A stretch of 64,000 bases of DNA from Penicillus capitatus (taxonomy: Eukaryota; Chlorophyta): NCBI GenBank assembly GCA_965649825.1, contig OZ287694.1:1302001-1366000 (forward strand). Reading direction: 5' to 3'. The translations under genes were made by a program, and so were the position numbers. Shown one piece after another: positions 13,442 through 25,238 of this stretch; within the stretch, counting starts at the first letter, position 1; each line of letters opens with the position of its first letter. The notes beneath the pieces are model-generated. The model searched no databases, was not told where the DNA came from, and saw only the letters and a program-made list of their open reading frames with translations.

Positions 13442-14518
13442 TCTATCTCTATCCGAATCGTTCAGCAACGGCTGCCACAGATGACTGTAACGTACGAGGC
13501 AGGCGTTTGCTGAGTTTCTTGTTAAATTGCGGTCAGGAATAGTACAGGACGCATCTTTGTATTCGCAGCCGCGTGTTGCAGGTTGAGTCAGCCGTCGTGA
13601 AAGACAGCGGACATGTTATATTGAGAATTATCCTTAATCGGCGTCGTCGCGAGTCTGGCAGTCACATTCCTCCGGATTGAAAGTAGGTAAGTATCTCGAC
13701 GGTAGTATGTCGATCGCCGTCATTGAAGGGATCAAGTCCGACGAAAGTTTTGTTTTTATCACAGGAGATCTCATTTGTCTGTTTGCACGGAACAAACGGG
13801 GAACTCGCTCGTTTATGTTAAAGAAAACGGAGCTTCTATCGTCTGGTAGTAGAATCTTTATAGACATAGGATGATAGCGACGCAACGAACGACGCCGGCT
13901 TCGTCGCAGTGCATTGTCCTTTCTGACGAAATGAACCACCATTGATGAACAAACAAAGAACGCCAAACAAAACTCCGAAAGACAAAAGACGAACGTAAAC
14001 CGCGCAAACGCTCAAGAAAATGAAGAAAGCTGTGTCTGGCTGTTTACAACGATTCGACAGATCGACCGCTTTCTGTGTAGGATGGGTAAACTGTCACGCA
14101 CGTCTGGAGCGAGATCGCCGAATACTGTTGACTTTCATGAACCCATGCGCGCTTTGAAACGCTCCTCGACAGCTCAACATCTTACCGTCTACGTACAACA
14201 CAGATTAACGTATCTGTCCTAAAGCTCCTGTCCGTTCTCGCAGCCGTGTCACAAGTTTCCTCGACAAATGCGTTTATCACACAACCGCGGCAAAGAACGA
14301 ACAAAATAATAAACAGCAGAAAAAGGTAAAAGACATTGCCAAGTTGAAACCTGAGATCGCCGACATGTGTTTCCATCGTCACACGCCACGAACCACCGCC
14401 TTGGTCATTGGGTCTTTTACCTTATCGCGATGCAGAAGAGTAAGGTCAGGGACGCAGTAAGAATAATGGTTATAATTCTCTCCGTTCCATCTCCATTGAC
14501 ATCAATCGTGGGTCGTTA
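13442..14518. other. Intergenic region, nothing assigned
   Basis: No exon with recognisable homology. Short frames occur at 13,677-13,874 (+) and 14,182-14,382 (-), without domain or paralogue support. The end next to 14,518 may hold a second exon of the following MFS gene: around 14,430-14,485 on the minus strand one frame is strongly hydrophobic, but I could not join it in phase. Confidence 0.5.
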
Positions 14519-15862
14519 TCAAGTCCACGCAACTAAAAAACTCACGAAGATGTAGATTCCGCCAGAAACAGCGATAGCAACTTCTGGCCCAGCTGCATCT
14601 ATGACCTTTCCGAAAACAGAAGGGAATGTGATTGCACCGAGTGCTGCGGTAGCGTTTAACAGGGAGGCAGCGGCAGAACGAGCTGAGGGGTCAGATGTGG
14701 TCATTACTAAGCCGATAACGTAAACAAACGCCATCGCCTTCGCAGCCATGGTGCATGTAAGCAGAAAGAATCTCAGCACGAACAGCCAACTGGGGGTGAC
14801 CGCCCACAATACCAAAGACACGCCAGCAATACAACTCAAAGCGGAAGCGAGTCGCGACCGATTCTTGACGTGATAGCGGCGAAGAATCAGGCAGGACATT
14901 CCGGCAACCAAGAACGGTATCGCCGTCAGCAGAATCGGGACCACCGCAGTGGCGTTCTTCGGCCTACAAGATTTGGAATCGGTTTCCTCTTCGTCCTGAT
15001 AGAGCATCCCGTGAATCAGCAGCGTCGCCCAGAACATGAGACAACTGCTGATGCCGAAATCGCACAAACCCCAGAAAGCGAAAATCATCCACGCTCTGTT
15101 GGTAACCACTGTCTTAACTTCCTGCCAGAACGATAAGCTGACAATGCTGTCTTCTCTTTCTTGTTCTGCAGCAATCCATTCCTTCTCCTCGGCATCCAGA
15201 AAAGCAGCCGATTCAGGAGAAGCTGGCAAGAAGAGGTACAAGACTGCCGAGTAGAGAAAGGGCACCAGTCCCTCTACGATAAAGACTAGTCTCCATCCTT
15301 CGATGCCCACATAGTCGCCGAGACTCAGCAGCGCCGCCGAAATGGGTGACGAGATCGGCGATGATAAAGTCAAGGCGAAGCTGATGACGCCGCAAGCATT
15401 GGTGACGTGTTCTGGAGGATAGAACAGCGAGATAAGATACCATACTGCTGGAAACGTCCCACCCTCTGCGACTCCCTCTAGCGCTCGCAGCAGATGGAAC
15501 TGACTCGCCGTCTGGATGAATCCCAGTGCTGCAGAGATGATACCGCCAGATAGACCGATACAGGAGAGCCATACAGGCGCTCCAAGTTGTTTAAGTAAGA
15601 TATTGCCCAGGACTAGGGTGAGTATATATCCGACGTGGAACAGACTGACGCTTTTGCCGTAATCTTCGTTTGTTAGATTAAGCTCATCGCACAGTTGCTG
15701 GGCGACATAACCAACACTGCCTCGATTTGCATAGACTATAAAACCAAGACCGGCGAGCAGACTCAGCAAACGACGGTCGAGTTTCTTAAGAGTCCGATGC
15801 GCCAGGTCAGGGGTGAGCAGTTGTCGCTCTGGGAGTAGCGGCACATTTTCTTCCCTTACCAT
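14519..15862 (-). CDS. MFS transporter, ACS type (second paralogue)
   Basis: 447 residues from ATG 15,862. It is clearly homologous to the genes at 12,032 and 37,012: TM1 YANRGSVGYVAQQL, loop LLKQLGAPVWLS, TM4 GVAEGGTFPAVWY, central loop FLPASPESAAFLDAEEKEWI, and an acidic extracellular-type loop DEEETDSK. The protein stops within TM12 (SGGIYIFVSFLVAWT), about 20 residues earlier than its paralogues, which continue to a VxDP tail. A consensus donor GTGAGT lies exactly after YIF, so a last small exon may exist downstream; I found no in-phase acceptor I trust. Substrate unknown. Confidence 0.87.
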   Translation of the reverse strand: MVREENVPLLPERQLLTPDLAHRTLKKLDRRLLSLLAGLGFIVYANRGSVGYVAQQLCDELNLTNEDYGKSVSLFHVGYILTLVLGNILLKQLGAPVWLSCIGLSGGIISAALGFIQTASQFHLLRALEGVAEGGTFPAVWYLISLFYPPEHVTNACGVISFALTLSSPISSPISAALLSLGDYVGIEGWRLVFIVEGLVPFLYSAVLYLFLPASPESAAFLDAEEKEWIAAEQEREDSIVSLSFWQEVKTVVTNRAWMIFAFWGLCDFGISSCLMFWATLLIHGMLYQDEEETDSKSCRPKNATAVVPILLTAIPFLVAGMSCLILRRYHVKNRSRLASALSCIAGVSLVLWAVTPSWLFVLRFFLLTCTMAAKAMAFVYVIGLVMTTSDPSARSAAASLLNATAALGAITFPSVFGKVIDAAGPEVAIAVSGGIYIFVSFLVAWT

Positions 15863-16667
15863 CTGCTTGAGTTGTTAAAGTACTGTTCGACGTCCGTTGA
15901 AATGAAATTTCTGCCTTCTAACGTTGATGCGTGTAGTCCAGTTGCTAGTAAGAACGGCGGTCACTTCAAGGCGGACGCTTGTCCAGACGATGCAGACAGA
16001 ATGCCAACCAATTATACTCTCAGCATTCTTTAATCGCTACGTGACGTCGAGAAGGTTAAGATGGCCTCATAAGTATGCTCGACGGAAGAAAGGACTTGGC
16101 GGTTTCTCGTTTGCTCTTTTCGTTGATCACTGGTCTTCGAGTGAAACGATGACAGTCGTGTTTCTCGTCGAGCACCACCGCGATTCGGACACATGACATC
16201 TGTCGTCGTTTCTCGCATTGCGTTCCAGAGGAGTTCGACCATCGAAGGCCGAATGCCTCCCGGGGGTATCGCAAACAAAACGCCTCACCACTATCTTTCG
16301 TCTAGCAGTGGCTGACTGGTTTGGCTGCAGTGTATTAGATAAGCGATCGTTGTGCGTCGAAGGGCTTTCTTATCATGTCTTCTGCGTCTTATCGTCACTC
16401 GACTGCCTTCGAGCAGGAGGCGAATGCTTCATCGTTCGCAAGCCGCATCGATAGGCTGATAACAAGGTAGAGATTCGGGCAGGCGAATTGATTGGACGAA
16501 TCTCGATCGTCGGCGTTCTTCTTCGACGGTTTTGAACCTCTCTTTGTAGAAATGGGCCTTCGAAACGCAAAACCGCATACGACAGAGACTGACTCCTGAG
16601 ATGCGCTTTAGGTTCCACTACCGTAATTTAATTCCTGCACACGTGTCCTTACTCCCCGTTGTAAGGC
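15863..16667. other. Intergenic region upstream of MFS (-) and channel (+), no gene seen
   Basis: Divergent promoters are expected here. Small overlapping frames on both strands show no homology to anything else in the window. Confidence 0.5.
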
Positions 16668-18857
16668 ATGAATATCAACCCTCCATATGTGGTGCTCGAC
16701 GATGCGCACGCACCTGGAGAAACACGTGCAATTCTTGACGCCATTGCTAGTGGCCAACTCAGTCGAGCCGAGCACTTATTCAGTTATGCGCAAGAAAACG
16801 GAATTCCGGTGGAGGTTTCATTGGATGGTGCCGACATACTCCAATGCGCCATTGAAGAATCAGAAGAGGCAACGTCGATGATTTTGGAGAGACTTCTGAG
16901 CGGATGCTCGACACTTGCAGACACTTGCCGTGTTCTGAGCTACAATCTGCCACAGATGATTCAGAAGTACCCTAGACTCATGAAGGAGTACTTGGCGATG
17001 GACAGATTCGCCGTCGAATACGGGAGGTTCTCACTACCGAGTTCTTTATTTCGAGAGACCAGCGGACAACCGATAGCTATGATGACAGATGAAGAACTCC
17101 TCAACTGGAGAGCGCCAGGAAACGTGGCTGCGAAGAACCTTTGGATTAGGACCTGTCCGAAATGTCTCGAAGCCATTGCCTGCAAGAAAAAGAGAAGACA
17201 AATCACAGTCGTCGCCAAACTCCTTTGCTTCGATCAGAAATTCAGTCGCCAGAAAAGGGATGGCTTGGTTTTTGGAGTCAACGCAGACGCTGTCTCTCTG
17301 CGTTGCCGAAGCATGAACTTTCTGATGCTCCTCGCGAAGGCCAATCTGCCTTTGGAGATCTTCAATTCTGAATCGCTAAAGGCTCTTACCGAATGGCGAT
17401 TTCGTGACTTTCGCAGAAGATCCTGGTTTGTTGGCATCTGGCATCTGGCATCTGGCAAGAGCACTGATCTTCTCCTTCTTCGCAACGACATACTCTCTTG
17501 ACGGGGGAGCGATGAGCAAGAGTGGGCGAACGATATCGCTGACACTGCTCATCGTCTCGTCCTTACCCCCTGCGTTGCCCATCTGGCCCAGACTTTCCAC
17601 AATAAAGTAGGACTTCATACACCTCTACTCTTCACGGACATGATAACAGAAGTTTTCAGTTTTCTAGCGGCTGCTTTGCTTTCGATACATGTTGCCTACA
17701 AGGGCCGCCATGATCCTTACTCCATCTTTCTAACCTCTGTCACATGTCTGACCCGCTGGCTCTTGGTACATTCATAGGCACTCTTGTTGCTATTCAAGCG
17801 CATTTTTGGGTTGTTTAGGTTGTTCAATGCCTTCGGCATGTCGATCGCATCGGTCCATTTATCTCGATGGTCCGCTACTCGCTGATCGATATAGTGCCCT
17901 TTCTACTCCTGGGCTTAATGGTGATGTTCGGCGTTTCCCTCGCCTTCACCGTTCTGTTCAACAGCAGTGTTGCAGAGGAAGGCCATCAGTACTTCCCTTC
18001 TATTGTGAATTCTCTCCAGACGCTGTTTTACGCCTGCTTGGGCAATTTTGACGAAGAGGTTAACTTACTGACGGCTGTGGCAATCTTGTTGCATCCTATA
18101 ACGTGTTACGTTTGTAGGTCTGGCGAATCTCTGGCGGTTTTCTCTCTGTGTGGAGAGCCATTTTGTTCAATGTCTTTCTCTTTGTTGGTGGGATTGTCCT
18201 CATGAGCCTGTTGGTTGCCATCTTGTCCGACACATACGATAGAGTCAAACTCAAAGAGAAGGCCGAGCTGACGAAGTGTCGTGCGCTGATGGCAGGCGCA
18301 TTATCATTCACACGTTCTACCGGCACACGGATCGCAACCAGGTGGGGCGTTCACTTCCTCTTGCCTCAAGCTGACTGTGCTCTGAAAGGAAAGTGGGATT
18401 TTGGCAGACAAAGCTTTATTGGCTTATGGGGCATCTTTTGTTTCTTCGCAAGTGGCTCCTTCCTTCCGTCCCGGAATCCATTAATAAGAAGTACTTTCAT
18501 TATCTAGTTCCAGAGGAAGTCTTGAGCGATGATGATGACCGATGGGAAGGCAGAGTTCTGGCCTTCGACAAGAGCCTAAGAAAAGAATCTAAGAGACAAG
18601 AAAAGAGACTCAAAGAGCAGACGCGAACGATGCTATATGAATTCGCCAATTTGAGACAACGGTGCAACGAAAGCGCCGCACAGGATATGGCTGCTGCTTC
18701 GATGACGAAGTGCGAGTCACGTCGACGTCGCTCTGGCCAAGAAGAGTCCTGCGTCGCCGAGTGTTCGACCTCCAATCCACGCACGGATCTGGATGCTCGG
18801 ATGGAGAGACTAGAAAACACTTTGGAACATGTGTTGGAGCAACTAGGCGATTCTTGA
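16668..18857 (+). CDS. TRP-like cation channel, disrupted by a 7-bp repeat
   Basis: Exons 16,668-17,606, 17,660-17,765, 17,819-18,058, 18,118-18,341 and 18,389-18,857. Junction phases agree only if 7 nt are removed from exon 1, where a 7-bp unit is present three times (17,434-17,454). With two units the frame runs through S1 exactly as in the paralogues. As written, the first frame ends at 17,501, before the membrane domain is complete. Visible parts: helical N-terminus, VEYGRFSLPSSLF and MMTDEELLNW module, S5 with SMVRYSLIDIVPF, pore TLFYACLGNFDEE, S6 LVAILSDTYDRVKLKEKAE, then KKYFHYLVPEEVLSDDDD, coiled coil and a leucine-rich end. It is a pseudogene, a sequencing error, or a protein started from a later ATG. 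No paralogue of this exact copy exists elsewhere in the window. Confidence 0.72.
17434..17454. repeat. Three tandem 7-bp units causing a frameshift
   Basis: GCATCTG is repeated three times within the first exon of the channel gene. A 7-nt unit shifts the frame with every gain or loss. Two units restore the paralogue frame. Confidence 0.9.
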
Positions 18858-18929
18858 TGTTCGTCGTGACTTCTGATGCTAAGTCTTATTTCACTTTTAT
18901 ATCCGACGCATTCAGATTTTAGATGTCTG

Positions 18930-19270
18930 CATTGTCTGCCATCGTTGCGATCGGTTGTCCGTTGTCATGTCAATGGTAAAACGTTGTTAAGGACTCGTTT
19001 CTAGGTGTCGACACGCGTTAACGATGTTTCTGCGACGCGCTACGAAGCACAATTAGAAAACGATCTCGTCTCGAGCGCCTTTGTAAATGTATGCCGTCCC
19101 ATCGTCGGCATATAAAATATCACAACACCATCTGCTTCTCGGTACGGGGAGACGACGACGGAGAACCTTCCGTATTCGAGGGAGATTTTGTCGGTCGCCA
19201 AATACTCACTGATGAGCTTCGGGATACTTGTGGACGAGTCCCGGAAGATTCGAGCTCAAGATATCTGCTT
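18930..19270 (-). pseudogene. Fragment of a short TRP-like channel exon
   Basis: The minus strand of 19,139-19,265 matches the cytoplasmic exon of the channel at 39,347-41,729 (the LSSNLPGLVHKHPKLISEY...EYGRF region). About 30 nt at 18,938-18,970 matches the next stretch of that exon (PIAMMAD region). Roughly 170 nt of unrelated DNA separates the two, so the fragment was split by an insertion. No flanking exons remain. Confidence 0.7.
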
Positions 19271-19374
19271 AATCAGGCCAACCACGTCAAAACACAGACA
19301 TGCCTCCAAATGCCACCAGATGCTGCACATTCCGAGAAATCCACTGCTATTAGAGATCCACTTTCTCTTTCAAA

Positions 19375-19755
19375 CTAAACCGTTCCTTTAATCGAAATTG
19401 CTACATTCGTGGACATTAGATCCTTTACTTGTTGACAAAAGGGCATTCGCTCTTGGTTCTTGGCAAGGTAGACCAACATTTCTTCTAAGGTGAAGACTGA
19501 TGTTAGATTCGTCCCTGTCGACAATGTGTTTGTTCTCTTGAATGAACTAGAAATGCGCTTCATGTATGTCTTCCTCGAGAGTTCAGAATTGTCGGGATTT
19601 ATCGTGGCAGTTAACGGAGTGGTCTTCTTAACGCTGAGAAGCCTGCCCTCCAACACATTATCAATGGCTGTCGTCGATACTATCAAGGCGAATTCAGTGT
19701 TTAATCTCTTCGCCATCATCATCCTCAATGCCGTGTGCAACGTTCTTCGATCCAA
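19375..19755 (-). CDS. Hypothetical open reading frame (uncertain)
   Basis: A 126-codon frame with balanced composition (MDRRTLHTAL... to ...SIKGTV). A 130-codon frame on the opposite strand (19,490-19,882) overlaps it, and only one can be real, if either is. There is no recognisable domain, no paralogue in the window and no clear introns. I include it only because it is the longest frame in this gap. Confidence 0.2.
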   Translation of the reverse strand: MDRRTLHTALRMMMAKRLNTEFALIVSTTAIDNVLEGRLLSVKKTTPLTATINPDNSELSRKTYMKRISSSFKRTNTLSTGTNLTSVFTLEEMLVYLAKNQERMPFCQQVKDLMSTNVAISIKGTV

Positions 19756-19904
19756 TCAATTGGATTGCCAGCATAAACATGACGGGGATACGCCAAACAC
19801 TGGCGCGACGCGAACGCGCCGACGCGTGTACAAAGTCGGAGGAGACGGTGCTGAGTCGATGCAAAGACTGATTACATGGTGAGCCCAGTCAGCTTTATGG
19901 CCCT

Positions 19905-19962
19905 GGCGCCCGCGGACCGCTGTCATGTCAAGCAGCGGACAGCCTGTCCGGTCCGCGGGGCC
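19905..19962. repeat. GC-rich nested hairpin
   Basis: Arm GGCGCCCGCGGACC (19,905-19,918) pairs with GGTCCGCGGGGCC (19,950-19,962). Inside it GCTGTC pairs with GACAGC. The stem is far more GC-rich than the surrounding DNA and lies in a gene-free gap. It could be a transcript-end structure, a small RNA precursor, or the edge of a foldback element. Confidence 0.7.
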
Positions 19963-20189
19963 GTAACCGTTTGCGCGTACCCGTCAAAACACCATGCAGC
20001 TTTCAGTACCATACCCACCTCTGGGTTCTGGGCTGAATACTGATTAAGCAGTTAAGTCCTCGCTGTAAAATACAGTACGTACGCCATATCATTCTTGGCC
20101 GTCTTTTCCCAATCTCCTCCATCATTCAGGTCGCATTCGACTCCTACATGTGTTAAATGCGTGACAATATCCGCGACAGACTCTTCACA

Positions 20190-20742
20190 TCGACTTTATT
20201 TTTTGAAGAAATCGAGTATCGGTTGGCAGGTCATTTTGTTCAGAGTCCCAACGACAGCAAGAGGTTCGTCGCGTGTCCAAGAACGCTTCGTTTGCATGTC
20301 GCGCAACGTCCAACTTGTCGATGTCTCAAAGCGGAACAGACATCTTGCTCGAAAGCGTCAACCTGTTCTGGCGGCAACCCAAACAAACGCAGGAAAGCAA
20401 ACCTTTACCTCCGTCGACTGCCACGAAGGTGGGACGTCAGCTTTTCAGAAACACCGTCCATCTTCTGGAAGAATCGACACTTGTCCAATGTCGCAGGCGA
20501 GTCGAGCGGAAGTAATCAGACGTGTTCTCGAGTGGAGAATGACTGCGGGAAACGCGTTGCTCTGATTCAGTTAGACGTCAGTCGTCTCTCAGACGGCGTG
20601 GGTCCTTCCTTCATTGCCTTCTCGAGCGACGCAAAGCGATGCATTGTCTGCAGCGGCAGATGCCTAAGGTGCGTCGTCTTCAGCAAGAAATCGCGAGCCT
20701 GACGTAAGCTGTCTAGTGTGTGGGAAACGACGCGTTTCTCTC
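20190..20742 (+). pseudogene. Degraded 5' exons of WD40-TRP copy A
   Basis: Homologous to exons 1 and 2 of copy C. Relative to copy C the ATG is lost (the region reads ACATCGACTTT where C reads ACAATGAACTC), and one base is deleted near 20,250, shifting the frame. In exon 2 the TAC before the presumed splice site has become TAA. The donor GTAATC and the acceptor TTAG of the first intron are kept. The gene may now begin at the ATG in the propeller exon. Confidence 0.55.
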
Positions 20743-20756
20743 AGCTGTGTAACCGG

Positions 20757-23700
20757 ATGGTGTCCAGAGGACAGGAAGTTGTCAACATCAGCTTCTGCGC
20801 TGACAGCTCGTCGCGGTTTATTGTCTTCTTTGCCGATCTGTCGATGTCTGTCTTCCGCGTCGAGCTGAATGGCGAGTGGAATAGTTTTTTTGTTCTACGA
20901 GAATCGGAGCGCTGGGCCAATCCTGGGTTCTCTGATGACTGGGACCTGTCGAATGCGACGAAAGTCGCTCTCGTTTCCGGCGACGAGATGCGAAGGACGT
21001 TTGTTTACCTGGCCGAAGTGCCTGAACGAGGTCTGGTGCTCTCCGTGCTTTCGGACGAGGAGCGCGCGTGGGAGGCTCTGCCCTTTGCAGAGTATTTCGG
21101 ATCGGACTTTACGTATTCCTATGCCGATTTCGGGGATGATTCTCTCCTCGTCTTCGGAAACCGAAGACTGCCATCCGGGCAGGAGCCTTGTATTGTTCTC
21201 TTCCGCAAGATCCGTCGCCAAAGATCCGACTGGCGTGTGAGTTGTCTCGACGGAAGCAGCGGCAGAATGGACAGGGATGGGACTTTTGTGCTCACATGGG
21301 ACGGCGTGGGGTCGAATGTGAAAGAGGCAGCGCATCGAGTTTACATCTACAGGACTGCAAGTGATTCAACTTCAGATCCAGGACAAATGGTCTCAACCGA
21401 CGACCGCCCGAAGACGAAGAATCCCGCGATCTCGATTGTCCTGGAGAAACACGATGCATTGGTCGGTGGCATGCTGATCGATGCTCGGATGCTGCTTACG
21501 AGCGGATCCCATCTGCTCTCAGCCAACGAAGTGCCGCATTCGGCCAAGATGCTACTGTTCTACGGCAGGAACCGCGGAGAGACAGCGACAGTCTTTTGCA
21601 TGGATCTGAAAAACGAGACAATCGAGTTCCAATTGGAGACGCAGATGCCATGGTTCTCGATTGCGTCGACATTAGTAGCTCGTTTTCTCGACAGTGGAAA
21701 CGTGGCCATCGCACGCGACGAGCAGAAGATGTTCGTCTGCGAATCGGATGGAAGGCACGGAGTCGTCCATGATCTCAGAGACGGAAGAGTGATCTGCAGA
21801 TTACCTCTGTCCTCTCAAGACAGAAACCGAGTGGTGAAGGCGGTGTTCGATCCGACGGGTCAGTTCGTAGCTGTAGACAACGGGACAGTCATTGAAGTCT
21901 TTCGAGTGGCGTTGCCAATCGAGCTCCAAAGAGGTCGCGAATGCGCAGAGGAAACCACTGAAGCGATGCTGTCAGCCCTGTGGTGTGTGGAGGAGTACGA
22001 CAGCATCGCGTTTGGACAGTTGATGGCCGAAGGCTTCGCACTGAAGAGACAGATAACGGCCGAAGTTGCCCCTCTCGCTGAAGCGCGTGTTTTTACTGGC
22101 CATCGCAGCATTCTCAGCGATTACGAAGGATCGAATGTCACACACGTGATTCTCAGTCCAGACAGACAATCCGTAGCTGTTGTTTTGCGGGAGGGACGTT
22201 GCAAGATTTGCATCTATCGGACGAAAGAGATACAAGACTTTGAGAGTTTTTCTGCCGACACTCAGTGGAGAATGGTGACCACTGCAGAAGTGGCACCTCC
22301 AAGATCATCTTATGACGCCAGTTGTGGAATCTTCTGCTCGGCTAACGGTCAGACGGAGTTTGCATTCGCAAGTGCCCAGCACGACGGCATCCTGATTGCA
22401 AGAGTGCGATTCGAGCGTCCAGAAGATCTTGTCACACATTGGATCGAATCGAGCATTGGTCTGCCGCTGAAGGGAATGAAAGCGACGGCGGATGGCGCTA
22501 AGGCCATCGTCGTGTTCGAGGATGGCGAGTTCGCTGTGCTCGACTTGAAACATGGCTTTCGCACTGTCAACAGAGGCCATCTGCACTATCCCTGTGGCAT
22601 CGAATACTTCGTGGAGTCGTTGATCGAAGCCTTTCCGATCCACCTGTCGACGGACAGCGCAACACTCACAGTGGGGTTGGACCCTCTGAAGAAGAAACCC
22701 GTGTCCTTCCGGCTGAACTCCTCAAGAGAAGACATGACAGCCGAGTACATGTCCAACGTGCCGCGTCTTCTGATACTGGACATCGAAGCGATTCTGTGGA
22801 TGAATCGAGAACAGACGAGGGCCATCGTCGGCTTCGGTGCGAGCGATCGCCTCGTCATCTACGACATCTCTCGTAAGTTCAATCGAGGACACTGACGGAG
22901 ATTCAATGTCACGTTTAGAGACTCCGGCCAAGGAACTGCACGACACGTCTGACTCATCATCTGAGCAGATCCTTGAGCTCAACACTGAGTTCCGCGCTCG
23001 CCTGGAGAGTCGACGGGATCGAGACGTGCTGTCAGAGACCAATCGTCTGTCGATTGTCTGCATGCGTTTTCTGCTCGACCTGCAGCATTCAGTCCCGGAT
23101 GCCGCCTTGATCGATCTGCCCGGAATCGAGATCGATGCCGACACCGTGAAAAGGTGAGAATCTCTCCCTTGTTTTCTGCCTAGAATCAAACGGTCGTCGA
23201 AGCAGGCTCATTTCTGAACACGGCTGTTCTGTGCTCGGATACGGCCGAGAAGGAAGGAAGAATCTTTTCCATCACGCCGTGATAAGCAAGAAATTCGACT
23301 GTGCGGATCTGCTGCTGGACCTTGCAGCCGAAGAAGGCAAGTCCCTTAGCCTTTGTTGGGAAGACGGTGACCTCTTGGGATGGTCCATCGTCCACAAGTC
23401 AAAGGAGGTTGCTTCTTTTGTGATGGAGGTGCTCGCGGAGAAGCGCACGATTGTGAGCGAGACAGCAGCAATTCTGTCTGTCCACACAGACAAGCTGTTG
23501 GAGGTCTTCCCTCAGCTTTTACGTGACTATCTCGTCGAAGACAAGCTCCTCTACGACTACGGAAGATTTCCTGTCCCTGCGAGCTTGTTAAAGAATTGGA
23601 AAGAGAAACCTGTTGCCATGGTCACGGATCCCATGGATGATTGGACGGCGACGAACAGTGAAGAGGTCAAGTCGCTCTGGCTAAGCCACTGCAAGGCTCT

Positions 23701-25238
23701 GAAGAAGAGCGTCCGAAGAGGGGAAGAAGAGGTGCAGATCATGGCGGTTTCGAAGTTCTTCTGCCTGGAAGACATCGTTTATCGTGGAAAGGGATGCCTG
23801 TTGTCAAATCTGATGAAGAAGGGAGTTTCGGTGGAGATCTTTGGATCCACCTTCGTCAAGTCATTGGTTCAATGGAGGTGGCATTCCTCATTGAGGAACG
23901 CGTTTTTGATTAGCGCAATGCTGCACGTGATTGCTACCATTCTGTTCTCTCTTTGTGTGGTAGAAGTCATCGTTTATGGATATGAACGCAGACCTTGGAT
24001 GTATGGAGGAGAGGGTCCTTTTGGGCATTATAGATCGTACAAAAGCTCTTCTCGAGAGCAACGATGTTTTGCCTATATCTACGTTCTCATCATTTTTTAC
24101 TTGAACATCTTTGGTATTATTCCACAAATAAGGTAGCCCACTTTTCAGACTCTTCGAGGTCCAGACTGAGGTGTGCGTGTCCGCAGGATTCTCTCGTTTT
24201 ATATTGAGCCATTAGTGCTGTTTGAACTGATGTTTTCCAGAAAAGTTCGTCCAGGAAGGGCGGAGGCAATCCTTGCTGCACTGGCGTGCATGTCATGCTG
24301 GATTTCGGTGAACATAAACTGCACTTTCTTCTGATAAATGCTGACAGTCGTTTTTTAGATCGTGCTCTATCTGCAGCCACTGAGTGCGACAGGCCCTCTG
24401 GTGTCTATGATAAGTCACGTATTCTTAGACATTATGCCTTTCGCCTTGTTGGCAGCATTGACAATCGTCGGATTCGGAATTTCATTCCTGATCCTGTTCT
24501 CTGACTTTTTCAAAGTGGATGACAAGAGTTACTTCAGCGTTCCCTTCAAGTCCTTTGAGACGCTTTTCCATGCATCCTTAGGCCAATTCGATCCGGAGGT
24601 GAGCAGTCTATTGTCTGATCGCTTTTCCATTGTTCGTTTTAGATTCTCGAAGACCCTAACGATTTCTCTCACATCTTCCGTTCTTTATTCTTCGGTGCAT
24701 TTCTATTCGTCTGCGGAATTGTCATGTTGAGTTTCCTGGTCGCCATCCTGGGAGACACGTACGACAAGATCAAGTTCATCGAGCGAGCAGAGACCATTAA
24801 ATGCCGAGCGAAGCTGATTGTGGTCGGAAACGGATGGAACGGAATTCCAGGAAAAATCTGGTAGACCATATCTGTCGCTCTATGTCTCGGCAGAATGATG
24901 TCTCTGTGCACAGGAAAGCCTGTCGCAGAACGTCGTGGAGATCGAGGTTTCCTGATCCAGTCCCGCAACATCCTGCGATCATACGCCATGCTTCTGGCAT
25001 TCTCGTCAAGCCACGAAGGAAATGTTTCCACATCCTAGTTCCAGTTGAGCCCATCGACAGCGAGACGGTCGATTCGTGGCAGGGAAAGATTCTTGAAGTG
25101 GTGAAGAAGTTTCGATCTGAACTGAAGAAGAATGAAGAGAGGCTGATCGAACAGATAAGCACGACCCAGAGAGAAGTGGCGGAGTTGAGGAAAGAGATAA
25201 CAAAGCTCGGCGAAAAGCCAAACAGCCAAGCCCGCTGA
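20757..25238 (+). CDS. WD40/beta-propeller plus ankyrin-like plus TRP-type channel fusion (copy A)
   Basis: Exons 20,745(ATG 20,757)-22,872, 22,919-23,153, 23,206-24,132, 24,187-24,307, 24,359-24,598, 24,643-24,860 and 24,914-25,238, all in phase, about 1,395 residues from the internal ATG. Same architecture as copy C: propeller of about 705 residues, charged linker (EQILELNTEFRARLESR), RLISEHG repeat region, LYDYGRFPVPASLL and MVTDPMDDW module, six membrane segments, pore TLFHASLGQFDPE, S6 with LVAILGDTYDKIKFIERAE, then KCFHILVPVEP and coiled coil ending PNSQAR. The membrane exons have no frameshift or stop, so the channel half looks functional. The 5' exons are decayed (see 20,190-20,742). 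A possible AATAAA lies about 140 nt past the stop. Confidence 0.82.
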
